DNA from: an uncultured Bacilli bacterium | GTDB lineage: Bacteria > Bacillota_I > Bacilli_A > RF39 > UBA660 | DNA length: 64,000 nucleotides | Assembly (NCBI GenBank): GCA_934085595.1 | Contig: CAKOHK010000001.1 | Coordinates: 62,001 to 126,000 of the forward strand | Reading direction: 5' to 3' | Shown here: positions 9,093 through 17,510 of the stretch, piece after piece | Layout of the letters: each line of letters opens with the position of its first letter | Position numbering within the stretch: position 1 is the first letter of the stretch | The notes under the pieces: model-generated | Told to the model about the DNA's origin: nothing | Databases searched by the model: none | The model's input: only the letters and a program-made list of their open reading frames with translations | Program-made: the position numbers and the translations under genes

Positions 9093-9112
9093 ATTTCTAC
9101 CCCTTTATACAC

Positions 9113-9140
9113 AAAATAACATATTTATAATATGTTATTT
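9113..9140 (-). terminator. probable terminator after lysS
   Basis: Arms aataacata and tatgttatt (9 bp) overlap the lysS stop on the minus strand. The following T-run is short (TTTTGTG), so efficiency may be partial. Confidence 0.5.
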
Positions 9141-10607
9141 CTTATCTTTCATTTGTGGGAATAATACTACATCTCTAATAGATGGAGCATTATACATAAT
9201 CATCATTAATCTATCTATTCCAAATCCTAGTCCTGATATTGGTGGCATTCCTTGTTCCATAGCACTTAAGAAGCCTTCATCCATATCCATAGTCTCTTCA
9301 TCCCCTTGTGCTTTAGCTTTAAGTTGATCTATAAATGCATCCCTTTGCATAATAGGATTTACTAGTTCTGAAAATGCTTTACAAAGTTCTGTACCTGCAG
9401 CTACTACTTGGAACATATCTACTCTTCTAGCATCTTCATCATTTCTCCTAGCAAGTGGTATTAATACTGCTGGATAATTATATATAATAGTAGGTTCAAC
9501 TATATCTGCTCTTATTTTCTTTTTATATACAAAATCAATTATTTGACTAAGTGATTTATAATCTTCAAGTTCAGCGTATGTAAATAATCCTTTGTCTACT
9601 ATAACTTTCTTAAGTTCTTCTGGTTCATCAATAGCAAGAAAATCACATCCAAGTATCCCCTCTAGTGTTTCTACATAGTTTATTCTAGGCCATACTTCTT
9701 TTCCAAAATCAAGCGTATTTCCTTGATATTCTATAACTGTAGTACCAAGAAGTTCATTAAATAAGTTCTTAATAAAGTTCTTATAAAATACAATTGTATC
9801 TTCAAAGTTCCAATATGAAACATACCATTCTACTTGTGTAAACTCTTGTAAATGCTCTGTATCCATTCCTTCATTTCTAAAACATTTAGCAAGTTCATAA
9901 ACTCTATCAAATCCACCAGCTATACATTGTTTTAAATAAGTTTCTGGTGCTATTCTTAAATTACAATCCATATCAAGTGCGTTATGATGAGTATAAAATG
10001 GTTTAGCACTTGCTCCTGATACTGCATTTTGTAATATAGGTGTTTCTACTTCTAAAAATCCATTTTCTCCTAAATACCTATGTATAAAAGAATATAATTT
10101 ACTTCTACCTAAAAATATACGCCTAGACTCTTCATTAGTTATTAAATCAGTACATCTATTTCTATATTTTAATTCTGTATCTGTAAGACCATGATATTTT
10201 TCTGGAAGTGGTTTTAATGCTTTTCCTAAGAACTTAAGTTCATGTACTCTTAAAGTCTTCTCTCCAGTTTGAGTAGTAAATATTTCTCCTTTAGCACCAA
10301 TAAAATCACCTGTATCAATTAAAGTCTTAAAGAAAGTATATACCTCTTCCCCAACAGTATCTATTTTAATTTCAAGTTGCATATCAGCCTCTAAATCACG
10401 TATTCTAACAAAAGATAATTTACCCATCTTTCTCATAAATATAATTCTTCCAGCAATAGCTACATCACTTTCACCATCACTAAGACCTCTAGCATCTATT
10501 AATTTATGAGTTCTTTCATATTTATCTGGATATGGATTTGTATATTTTGCTATTTCTTCTAATTTATTTCTTCTTATTATTTCTTGTTCTGTTAATTCTT
10601 CTTTCAT
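9135..10607 (-). CDS. lysS: lysyl-tRNA synthetase (class II)
   Basis: LysS charges tRNA-Lys. The N-terminal OB-fold (residues ~50-140, VAIAGRIIFMRKMGK) is followed by the class II catalytic core. Motif 2 is CFRNEGMDTEHLQEFTQVEW and motif 3 is GLGFGIDRLMMI, and the C-terminus DVVLFPQMK is typical. Length is 490 aa, normal. The start has GGAAG upstream. It is the last gene of the aspS-SPFH-orf86-lysS operon, so it is presumably controlled, at least partly, by the aspS T-box: a lysine enzyme under aspartate control. Confidence 0.97.
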   Translation of the reverse strand: MKEELTEQEIIRRNKLEEIAKYTNPYPDKYERTHKLIDARGLSDGESDVAIAGRIIFMRKMGKLSFVRIRDLEADMQLEIKIDTVGEEVYTFFKTLIDTGDFIGAKGEIFTTQTGEKTLRVHELKFLGKALKPLPEKYHGLTDTELKYRNRCTDLITNEESRRIFLGRSKLYSFIHRYLGENGFLEVETPILQNAVSGASAKPFYTHHNALDMDCNLRIAPETYLKQCIAGGFDRVYELAKCFRNEGMDTEHLQEFTQVEWYVSYWNFEDTIVFYKNFIKNLFNELLGTTVIEYQGNTLDFGKEVWPRINYVETLEGILGCDFLAIDEPEELKKVIVDKGLFTYAELEDYKSLSQIIDFVYKKKIRADIVEPTIIYNYPAVLIPLARRNDEDARRVDMFQVVAAGTELCKAFSELVNPIMQRDAFIDQLKAKAQGDEETMDMDEGFLSAMEQGMPPISGLGFGIDRLMMIMYNAPSIRDVVLFPQMKDKK

Positions 10608-10621
10608 TTTTACTTCCTTTC

Positions 10622-10882
10622 TTATAATATTCTTCTAATAATATCTTTAAGTGGTATTAGTGAAGTTGAATCAAGTACTATATTTCCTTCTCTAATTTGT
10701 TTTTCATCTTCACTAACTCCATAAAATCTAAGTGTAATTACATCCATATAAGTACTATTATTTAGTCTATAAAAAGTTCTATCTACATTACTATCTAAAT
10801 CTTCTAGTACATAATTATCATTTATTTTTCTAACTATCTTAAGTGAACCATAAAATGTATTATCTATATTTTTTTGATCCAT
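10622..10882 (-). CDS. hypothetical protein between SPFH gene and lysS, 86 aa
   Basis: The product is not recognised. It is a small, probably beta-rich soluble protein (SLKIVRKINDNYVLEDLDSN, then STYMDVITLRFYGVSEDEKQ) with no membrane segment. AGGAGG precedes the ATG, which lies immediately after the SPFH stop, and lysS starts 15 nt downstream, so it is a real operon member. The position suggests possible partnership with the SPFH membrane protein; this is context only. Confidence 0.7.
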   Translation of the reverse strand: MDQKNIDNTFYGSLKIVRKINDNYVLEDLDSNVDRTFYRLNNSTYMDVITLRFYGVSEDEKQIREGNIVLDSTSLIPLKDIIRRIL

Positions 10883-11659
10883 TTATTTTCCTCCTAAATT
10901 AAATAATCCAAGTATGTTATCTCCTGCATAAGTAGTAGGTAATTTCCCATCCCACTTCTTTATAAACTCTGAAGCTATGATTTCATCAGTTAATGATTTC
11001 TTTAATAAATCGTTTGCTTCATTAGTAGCTCTTGCTTCAACAAGTTTAGCTTCAGCCTCAAGACGTGCTTTTTCTAGTTTTTGTTCAGCAACTTGTTTTT
11101 CTTCAATAGATTGACTATATTCTTCACTAAAACTTAAATTAGTTATATTAAAGTTTTCTATTTGTATACCATATTTACTTACTTTAGATTCTAAATCAAG
11201 AAGAGCACTTTCAGATACATCACTTCTTTTAGTAATTACTTCTTCTGCAGTATATCCTGCCACTACTGATTTTAAACTTTCTTTAATAGCTGGTTCTAAC
11301 ACAATACTTTCATACTCGTTACCAACTGTTTTATATAAATTACTTGCTTTATCACTTAATATTCTATAGTTTACTGCTATTAATGTATTTATAGTTTGTA
11401 AATCTTTACTTGAACTTTCTGTTTCAAGTTCTATTTTTTGCACCTTTACATTAACTGTTACTATACTTTCAAGATATGGTATTTTTACATTTAATCCTTC
11501 TTTTAAACTTGTATCTACTATTTTACCAAATCTTACTTTTAATCCAACTTCACCACTTTTAATAGTACTAAATGTATTAAGTAATGTTATAAATATAATT
11601 ATTCCTATTATTATATAAATAATATTCTTTTTATTTCCCACTGTATATATTTTTTTCAT
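10883..11659 (-). CDS. SPFH/prohibitin-family membrane protein
   Basis: One N-terminal transmembrane helix (residues ~12-30) is followed by a Band 7/SPFH domain (SGEVGLKVRFGKIVDTSLKE, NVKVQKIELETE, NITNLSFSEEYSQSIEEKQ) and a coiled coil rich in Ala/Glu (KLEKARLEAEAKLVEARATN). Length is 258 aa. The C-terminus KWDGKLPTTYAGDN is characteristic of bacterial prohibitin homologues. Such proteins form ring-like membrane scaffolds and often associate with membrane proteases, but none is encoded next to it. GGAGGG precedes the start, 11 nt after aspS. Confidence 0.88.
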   Translation of the reverse strand: MKKIYTVGNKKNIIYIIIGIIIFITLLNTFSTIKSGEVGLKVRFGKIVDTSLKEGLNVKIPYLESIVTVNVKVQKIELETESSSKDLQTINTLIAVNYRILSDKASNLYKTVGNEYESIVLEPAIKESLKSVVAGYTAEEVITKRSDVSESALLDLESKVSKYGIQIENFNITNLSFSEEYSQSIEEKQVAEQKLEKARLEAEAKLVEARATNEANDLLKKSLTDEIIASEFIKKWDGKLPTTYAGDNILGLFNLGGK

Positions 11660-11670
11660 TAAACCCTCCG

Positions 11671-13413
11671 TTAATCTCTTATTTTAATATGTGCCTCTCT
11701 TAGTTGTTCTTCAAACACTTCATTAGGACATCCCATTAATGCATCACTTCCATTAGCTGCCATTGGGAATGCTACCATTTCTCTTATATTTTCTTCATCT
11801 TTTAAAAGCATAAGTATTCTATCAAGACCAGGAGCCATTCCTGCATGAGGTGGAGCGCCATATTGAAATGCTGTATATAATGATGGAAACTTACTTTCAA
11901 CTACTTTTTCATCATATCCAACTATTTCAAATGCTTTCTTAAGCATAACTGGATTATAATCTCTCTCACCACCACTAGCCATCTCAAGACCATTACATAC
12001 AAAGTCATATTGACACGCTACTATTTCATCAGGTTTCTTATTTAAAAGACTATCCATCCCACCATAAGGCATACTAAATGGGTTATGTGTAAAATCATAT
12101 TTATTTTCTTCTTCATTCCATTCATACATTGGAAAATCATTAATTATACAAAACTCATATCTAGATTTATCTATAAGATTATTTTCATCTGCAAGACGTA
12201 TTCTAAGACTTCCACATATCTTATCAAACTTTTCGCCGTTATTTCCACATATAATTACAATAACATTTCCATCTTTAAGATTATATTTTTCTATTAATTC
12301 ATTTTTTTCTTCACTACTTAATAGTTTAGCCATAGAGCCACTTATTTCTCCAGATTCTATTTTAATAAATCCAAGTGTTTTAGCTCCTTTTTCTTTATAT
12401 TCTTCTTCAAGTTTCTTATACCATGAATTAGATTTATCACTACTTGGTAACACTATCATTTTAGTAATATTATCTTTAAATACAGCACTTTCATTATTTT
12501 TTAATAATTCTGTAATATTATTAATAATAAATGGTATTCTTAAATCCGGTTTATCACTTCCATATTCTTCCATCGCAATTTTATATGGTATTCTTCTAAA
12601 AGGTATAGGTGATACTTCATGTTTACCAAACTTTTTAAATACTTCATAAAATACTTTTTGTCCCACTTCATAAACATCTTCTTGTGTTGCGAATGACATT
12701 TCAAAATCAAGTTGATAAAACTCTCCATATAACCTATCACTTCTAGGATCTTCATCTCTAAAACAAGGTGCTATTTGAAAATATCTATCAAATCCTCCAC
12801 ACATAAGTAATTCTTTAAATATTTGTGGTGCTTGTGGTAAAGCATAAAACTTTCCTTTATATTTTCTTGAAGGTACTATAAAATCTCTTGCTCCCTCTGG
12901 ACTAGATGCTGTTATGATTGGTGTTGTTATTTCTGTGAATCTCATCTCTTTCATAAGTTTTCTAATGTAGTCAATAACATTAGTTCTAAATACTATGCCA
13001 TCATGCACTTCTTTATTCCTTAAATCTAAATATCTATATTTAAGTCTAGTTTCTTCACTAGATGTTTTACTTGTTTTAGTCTCAAATGGTAAAGTAGTAA
13101 ATACATCTCCTAGTATAGTAAGACTATTAATTTCTATTTCAATTTCACCTGTTTCCATATTTTTATTTATCATATCAGGTGTTCTTGCTTTAACTATACC
13201 ACTAACTGTTGCTGTTGCTTCTCTATTTAATTTAGAATACTCTTCTACATTATTACTAATAAGCTGTACAATTCCTGTTTCATCTCTTAAAGTAATAAAT
13301 ACTAAACTACCAAGATTACGAATAGTATCTATCCATCCAGCAACTCTAACCTCTTTTCCTACATATTCCTTTGTTACTTTTCCGCAGTAAACATTTCTAT
13401 ACCTATTGTTCAT
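11671..13413 (-). CDS. aspS: aspartyl-tRNA synthetase
   Basis: AspS charges tRNA-Asp. The N-terminal anticodon-binding OB-fold (VRVAGWIDTIRNLGSLVFI) is followed by the class II core with motif 2 (FQIAPCFRDEDPRSDRLYGE) and motif 3 (GMAPGLDRILMLL), separated by the GAD insert of bacterial AspRS (residues ~285-410). Length is 580 aa. An in-frame ATG at 13434 exists, but AGGAGG lies 7 nt before the ATG at 13413. A full T-box leader precedes it and three genes follow within 15 nt of each other, defining an operon. Confidence 0.97.
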   Translation of the reverse strand: MNNRYRNVYCGKVTKEYVGKEVRVAGWIDTIRNLGSLVFITLRDETGIVQLISNNVEEYSKLNREATATVSGIVKARTPDMINKNMETGEIEIEINSLTILGDVFTTLPFETKTSKTSSEETRLKYRYLDLRNKEVHDGIVFRTNVIDYIRKLMKEMRFTEITTPIITASSPEGARDFIVPSRKYKGKFYALPQAPQIFKELLMCGGFDRYFQIAPCFRDEDPRSDRLYGEFYQLDFEMSFATQEDVYEVGQKVFYEVFKKFGKHEVSPIPFRRIPYKIAMEEYGSDKPDLRIPFIINNITELLKNNESAVFKDNITKMIVLPSSDKSNSWYKKLEEEYKEKGAKTLGFIKIESGEISGSMAKLLSSEEKNELIEKYNLKDGNVIVIICGNNGEKFDKICGSLRIRLADENNLIDKSRYEFCIINDFPMYEWNEEENKYDFTHNPFSMPYGGMDSLLNKKPDEIVACQYDFVCNGLEMASGGERDYNPVMLKKAFEIVGYDEKVVESKFPSLYTAFQYGAPPHAGMAPGLDRILMLLKDEENIREMVAFPMAANGSDALMGCPNEVFEEQLREAHIKIRD

Positions 13414-13445
13414 AAAATTACCTCCTTTTGGCATAAATATTTACC

Positions 13446-13665
13446 TAAAAATAAAAAATCTATTCGTAAGAGCGTGTTTGTCCGCTGTACCATCTTACTT
13501 CATAGATTTTATTTCTACCTTTATATCTTTATCGCAGATATGCGTATACACTCTAGGAAATCCTGTCACTCTACTTTTTCATTACATAACTATTATTAGT
13601 TTCCATCAACCACTAACTTTCTATAAAGGAAGTTATATAACTAATTATTCCCTTCATCACATATG
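13446..13665 (-). promoter_or_regulatory. T-box riboswitch leader of the aspS operon
   Basis: The minus-strand leader contains the T-box core AGATGGTACAGCGGAC (around 13478-13493), matching the family element TGGTACCGCG that pairs with the uncharged tRNA acceptor end. Upstream, about 150 nt can form Stem I (GTGATGAAGGGA, then GGTTGATGGAAACTAA). The core is embedded in a terminator: aaaatctat pairs with atagatttt across it. A GAC in GAGTGACAGGATT (near 13565) is a candidate aspartate specifier codon, but I could not confirm that it sits in the specifier loop. Confidence 0.9.
13453..13510 (-). terminator. T-box-controlled intrinsic terminator
   Basis: AAATCTAT and ATAGATTT plus an inner GTAAG/CTTAC stem, followed on the minus strand by TTTTTTATTTTT. 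The T-box core lies within, so terminator and antiterminator are mutually exclusive. Confidence 0.85.
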
Positions 13666-13670
13666 CCTTT

Positions 13671-13699
13671 ATTATAGTAGTAATATCAGTAATTGTCAA
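13671..13699 (-). promoter_or_regulatory. consensus promoter of the aspS T-box operon
   Basis: TTGACA (13694-13699), exactly 17 nt, TATAAT (13671-13676): a perfect sigma-A consensus on the minus strand just upstream of the T-box leader. Confidence 0.9.
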
Positions 13700-13708
13700 G
13701 AATGATTT

Positions 13709-13780
13709 TTAAAAAAGAATAGAATATTCTTTAAGTAGTTTTCCCATCTCTTCTTCACTAATATCACCTCTTGCCATCAT
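13709..13780 (-). pseudogene. remnant of a duplicated ABC-F gene (3' end only)
   Basis: The minus-strand translation MMARGDISEEEMGKLLKEYS and its stop match the last 23 codons of the intact ABC-F gene at 17511-17579 (MMARSDISHEEMEKLFQEYS), and the nucleotide similarity is obvious over about 75 bp. Only the C-terminus remains. It begins exactly at the 3' end of the histidine kinase, whose stop codon TGA is formed from the ATGATGG of the remnant. It is a scar of a tandem duplication of the ligase/ABC-F region. Confidence 0.85.
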
Positions 13781-15579
13781 TTTTTAAAATATTTATTAAT
13801 TGTTTCAAAAATCATATCATTAGTAGAATCTTTACTTACAACATCATCAAATCCTCTTGCTAAATAATTTTCTTTTTCATTCATTAATGATGGCTCTAAA
13901 AGAGCAATAATAGGATTCCAAAACTTAAGTTCATATTTTAATTCAATCAAAGTATCACTTCCTGATAATCCATTCATATTTTCACTCATTAATATTAAAT
14001 CATAATTATCATTTTCTTTTACTAAAGTTAGAGCTTCCTTACCAGATATTGATTGGGTAACATATATTCCTTTAGAATTAAAATAACTTTTTAAAGAATC
14101 AAGATATGTAGAATTATTATCAATAATTAATATTCTCTTACAATTTTTATCAAAAATAATATCGCTATTATCATTTTTTGTTTTTTGTATCAAACTTACA
14201 GTAAATGAAGAGCCTTTATTAGGGATAGAACTTATGTCAATAGTACCTCCAAGTATATCCACTAATGATTTAGTAATAGAAAGCCCAAGACCAATTCCTT
14301 CAATATTAGAATTAACAACATCTTCTTCTCTTACAAACTTATCAAATATTTTGTGAATCATTTCTTCTTCAATACCTTTTCCTGTATCACTAATCCTAAT
14401 AATAAGTTTTACTTTATCTTCATCATTTATAGTATTAACATTAACTTTTACTTCTCCATTATCAGTATACTTTATAGCATTTGTAATTAAGTTCATAGTA
14501 ATAATTTTAATCTTACTTTTATCTCCATAAAGTTTATCAATTAAATCTTCACCATAAACTATATTATATGATATAGTTTTATCACCAATCTTATTTTTAG
14601 TTAAATCATATAATTCATTAAATAATTCTTTTACATTATATTCTTCATTCTTAATCTCTATATCCCCAGATTCTATTAGTGATAAGTTTAAAATATTAGA
14701 ACATATATCAAGTATACTATTAGATGCTTTATTTATATTTAAAAGAGCTTCTTTACCTTCACTTGATAATCCCTTTTCATTCATAACTTCATCAGTAAAT
14801 AAAATCAATGTATTCATAGGTGTCCTTATTTCATGTGACATACTCATCAAAAAATCATTCTTAGCATTTTCTGCTTTTTCAGCAGTATCTTTAGCAAGTT
14901 TAAGTTTTGCTATTAACTTTAAATCAGGATTTTCTATAGTATTATACATAAGAAATATAACTAATCCAAAAACACTATTTGTAAGTAATAACCCAGGATA
15001 TATTTTTTGAATTATAGCACATATAACAAATAATATAGGAAACACAACTATTGGTAAATAATTTCTTTTAATACTTTTAATATGTGAAAATAACAAAAAT
15101 ATTATAACAATAATATATCCCACAGCAATTCCAAATAATATATTAACACTCATTCCACTAGTATAAATTGAATTACCAACTTTATTTAAGTTAATAGGAG
15201 ATCCCATTATAAAAATAGCCATTAATAAATTGATAAATAAAAACACACTATGTAATTTTTTATATATTTTAAGATTATCTATATCACTTTTACTTTTATC
15301 AAAAACAGTTATTACAAAAGTATAATCCATAAATCTCGAAAGCCAAAGCATAATAAATACTAAAAATAATTTTTGTACTATTTGTCCAACTTTAATATTG
15401 TTTATAGTTACTACTATTAATAATTCACATAATATTGATGCGATAGTTATAAATAGTAATTTTGTAAATATTTTATTTTCAAGTTTATTTATTTTTTCTT
15501 TCTTTAAAAACATTATAGTTATAATTACTGTATACACTAAAGCTGATACACTTAAAAATATACTTCCACTATTATTCAT
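13777..15579 (-). CDS. hybrid membrane histidine kinase with a degenerate receiver domain
   Basis: Six or seven hydrophobic segments fill residues 1-220 (7TM-type sensor). They are followed by a short coiled coil, the HisKA H-box FLMSMSHEIRTPMN near residue 248, and the ATPase motifs MNLITNAIKYT (N), DTGKGI (G1) and GIGLGLSI (G2). Residues ~480-600 are a receiver-like domain in which the phospho-acceptor region reads LILMSENMNG: Ser replaces the expected Asp, and the acidic pair is DN. The switch Thr is also lost (IIALLEP), while the Lys is kept (VSKD). It should therefore be a pseudo-receiver. Its 3' end is fused onto an ABC-F remnant. No response regulator gene is adjacent. Confidence 0.9.
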   Translation of the reverse strand: MNNSGSIFLSVSALVYTVIITIMFLKKEKINKLENKIFTKLLFITIASILCELLIVVTINNIKVGQIVQKLFLVFIMLWLSRFMDYTFVITVFDKSKSDIDNLKIYKKLHSVFLFINLLMAIFIMGSPINLNKVGNSIYTSGMSVNILFGIAVGYIIVIIFLLFSHIKSIKRNYLPIVVFPILFVICAIIQKIYPGLLLTNSVFGLVIFLMYNTIENPDLKLIAKLKLAKDTAEKAENAKNDFLMSMSHEIRTPMNTLILFTDEVMNEKGLSSEGKEALLNINKASNSILDICSNILNLSLIESGDIEIKNEEYNVKELFNELYDLTKNKIGDKTISYNIVYGEDLIDKLYGDKSKIKIITMNLITNAIKYTDNGEVKVNVNTINDEDKVKLIIRISDTGKGIEEEMIHKIFDKFVREEDVVNSNIEGIGLGLSITKSLVDILGGTIDISSIPNKGSSFTVSLIQKTKNDNSDIIFDKNCKRILIIDNNSTYLDSLKSYFNSKGIYVTQSISGKEALTLVKENDNYDLILMSENMNGLSGSDTLIELKYELKFWNPIIALLEPSLMNEKENYLARGFDDVVSKDSTNDMIFETINKYFKK

Positions 15580-15635
15580 TTCTAACCTCTTTATTCTTTT
15601 TAATTATAACAAAAAATTGACTTAATAGCCAATCT

Positions 15636-17435
15636 TTAATTAATTTTATTTACTAATTTTAATGAGTATTTGTTATCAACTAATTCTTTTCCCATATCTT
15701 CAAGTAATCTAAAGTCTAGTTTTTGATTAGGAGTATATGGTATTTTGTCTAATTTTTCAAAGTACGTTGGTATTTCATAATCAGGTAGTTCTTCTTCGCA
15801 TATATTTTTGATAGTATCTTTTACATCTTCAAAATTAATTCCTTCTTTTAATACAACAAAAGACATTAATGTTGATCCATTTATTTCATCAGGAACACCA
15901 ACTACTATAGTACTTTCTACAAAAGGAAGTTTATTTATCACTTCTTCAATCGAATCAGGACTAATTTTAAATGCTGCTTTATTAATAACTCTTCTATTTC
16001 TTCCTCTTATAAAAACATAACCATCTTTATCAATATACCCAAGATCTCCAGATTTAACCCATTCTTTATTATTTGAATCTTTTTCTTTAATTTTATCTGT
16101 TGCTTCTTGATTATTTAAATATTGAACAAACAAATTATCTGATGATATATATATTTCACCCGTACTTCCTACCGGTAATTCTTCTAAAGTATCAGGATCA
16201 ACAACTTTAATATCAACACCTTTCATAGGAAGCCCTATACTACCAGGCTTATTAGCATACATTGAATTAACTATAACAGCACCTAAACATTCATTATTTC
16301 CATAACCATTAACTATCGTAGTATCAAAAGCTTGCTGCATATCAATAATTTCTTCTTCTAAAATCTTATCTCCACCAGAAACAAACGCTTTAGCTCTATT
16401 AATTCCATCAAGAACACGCTTTAATTCTTTCATTTTTTTCTTAAGTTCTTTTTTAGATGAAATAGAACTATCTTTACTAAGCATATCTATATCTTTATTT
16501 AATTCAATTATTTTTTTATAAATATATCTATAATGACCAGGAGTCGCTAATGAAATATCAAACTTACCTAAATCATCATAAACAATACCTTCATTTATAA
16601 ACGGATTCATTTCAGCTTTCATTGTAAAAGCCATACTAGCATAAACAGAATTACCAAGTCCATATATTATGAAAGGAGGAACAGATACATGCATAGTATT
16701 ACCCCTATAAAAAGGTAAATCAGCATAAGCCATCTTTTGAACCGCTGAATTAAAATTATATTCAGTGTGAACTATTTGCTTAGGTTTACCAGAACTTCCA
16801 CTTGACTGTACAATCAAAGATGGTCTATCTTTTTCAAAATTAATAGGAATTACTTCTTCACTTCTTCCATATTTTGAAATAAAATCACTAAATCTTATAA
16901 ATCTAGGATCATCAGGAATAACAATTTTCTTATTATCTTTTCTGTCTTTAAATGTTACAAACATCTTACCAGCAAGGGATAAATAATCTTTAGCAGAACA
17001 TACAATAACTTTTTGTACATTTGTTTCATCTATTATTGCTGATACTAAAGGAAGAATATTTTCAAATACTATAACTGTTTTACAATCACTATTATTAATA
17101 TAATTTATAATGTCTTTTGCTTTACATCTTAAATCAATAAAAGAAATACTAGCTCCTAATTTAGATATAGCAAGCAATGTTTCTTGTACAATAGGCATAC
17201 TAATACTAAGTATAGCAACATTACTATTTTCTTTTACCCCAATTGATTTAAGAGCACTTGCAAATAAATCTGCTTCACTTATAAGTTCTTTATAACTAAT
17301 TTCATTTCCCATAAATCCTACCGCAGGATAATTCATATAATCTTTACTTTCATTAGTAATAAGACTATACATAGTTTGATTAATATCAAACTCTTTAATA
17401 GGTTTCTTTCTATGATATTTTATTTCATTTTCCAT
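15636..17435 (-). CDS. class I adenylate-forming enzyme (acyl-CoA/acyl-AMP ligase-like)
   Basis: The ANL-superfamily motifs are present: P-loop-like IVQSSGSSGKPKQ (A3), NGYGNNECLG (A5), GDLGYIDKDGYVFIRGRNRR (A7/A8), and the catalytic Lys in YTPNQKLDFRLLE (A10). These enzymes activate a carboxylate as acyl-AMP and pass it to CoA or a carrier. The substrate cannot be read from sequence. Length is 599 aa from the ATG at 17435, which has AAGGGG 7 nt upstream; an upstream ATG at 17474 has none. No carrier protein gene is adjacent. Both ends of this gene are duplicated in the broken copy at 19248-19469. Confidence 0.85.
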   Translation of the reverse strand: MENEIKYHRKKPIKEFDINQTMYSLITNESKDYMNYPAVGFMGNEISYKELISEADLFASALKSIGVKENSNVAILSISMPIVQETLLAISKLGASISFIDLRCKAKDIINYINNSDCKTVIVFENILPLVSAIIDETNVQKVIVCSAKDYLSLAGKMFVTFKDRKDNKKIVIPDDPRFIRFSDFISKYGRSEEVIPINFEKDRPSLIVQSSGSSGKPKQIVHTEYNFNSAVQKMAYADLPFYRGNTMHVSVPPFIIYGLGNSVYASMAFTMKAEMNPFINEGIVYDDLGKFDISLATPGHYRYIYKKIIELNKDIDMLSKDSSISSKKELKKKMKELKRVLDGINRAKAFVSGGDKILEEEIIDMQQAFDTTIVNGYGNNECLGAVIVNSMYANKPGSIGLPMKGVDIKVVDPDTLEELPVGSTGEIYISSDNLFVQYLNNQEATDKIKEKDSNNKEWVKSGDLGYIDKDGYVFIRGRNRRVINKAAFKISPDSIEEVINKLPFVESTIVVGVPDEINGSTLMSFVVLKEGINFEDVKDTIKNICEEELPDYEIPTYFEKLDKIPYTPNQKLDFRLLEDMGKELVDNKYSLKLVNKIN

Positions 17436-17510
17436 AACATACCCCTTCAAAACATAGTTAGTATGATACCACATTTTTCATATTTTTTCAATTTTATTTT
17501 ATTATGATTA

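Noticed and set aside
12995..13390. Plus-strand open frame across aspS.
   Set aside because: It is a shadow of the aspS reading frame with no ribosome binding site; the same applies to the other plus-strand frames inside minus-strand genes.
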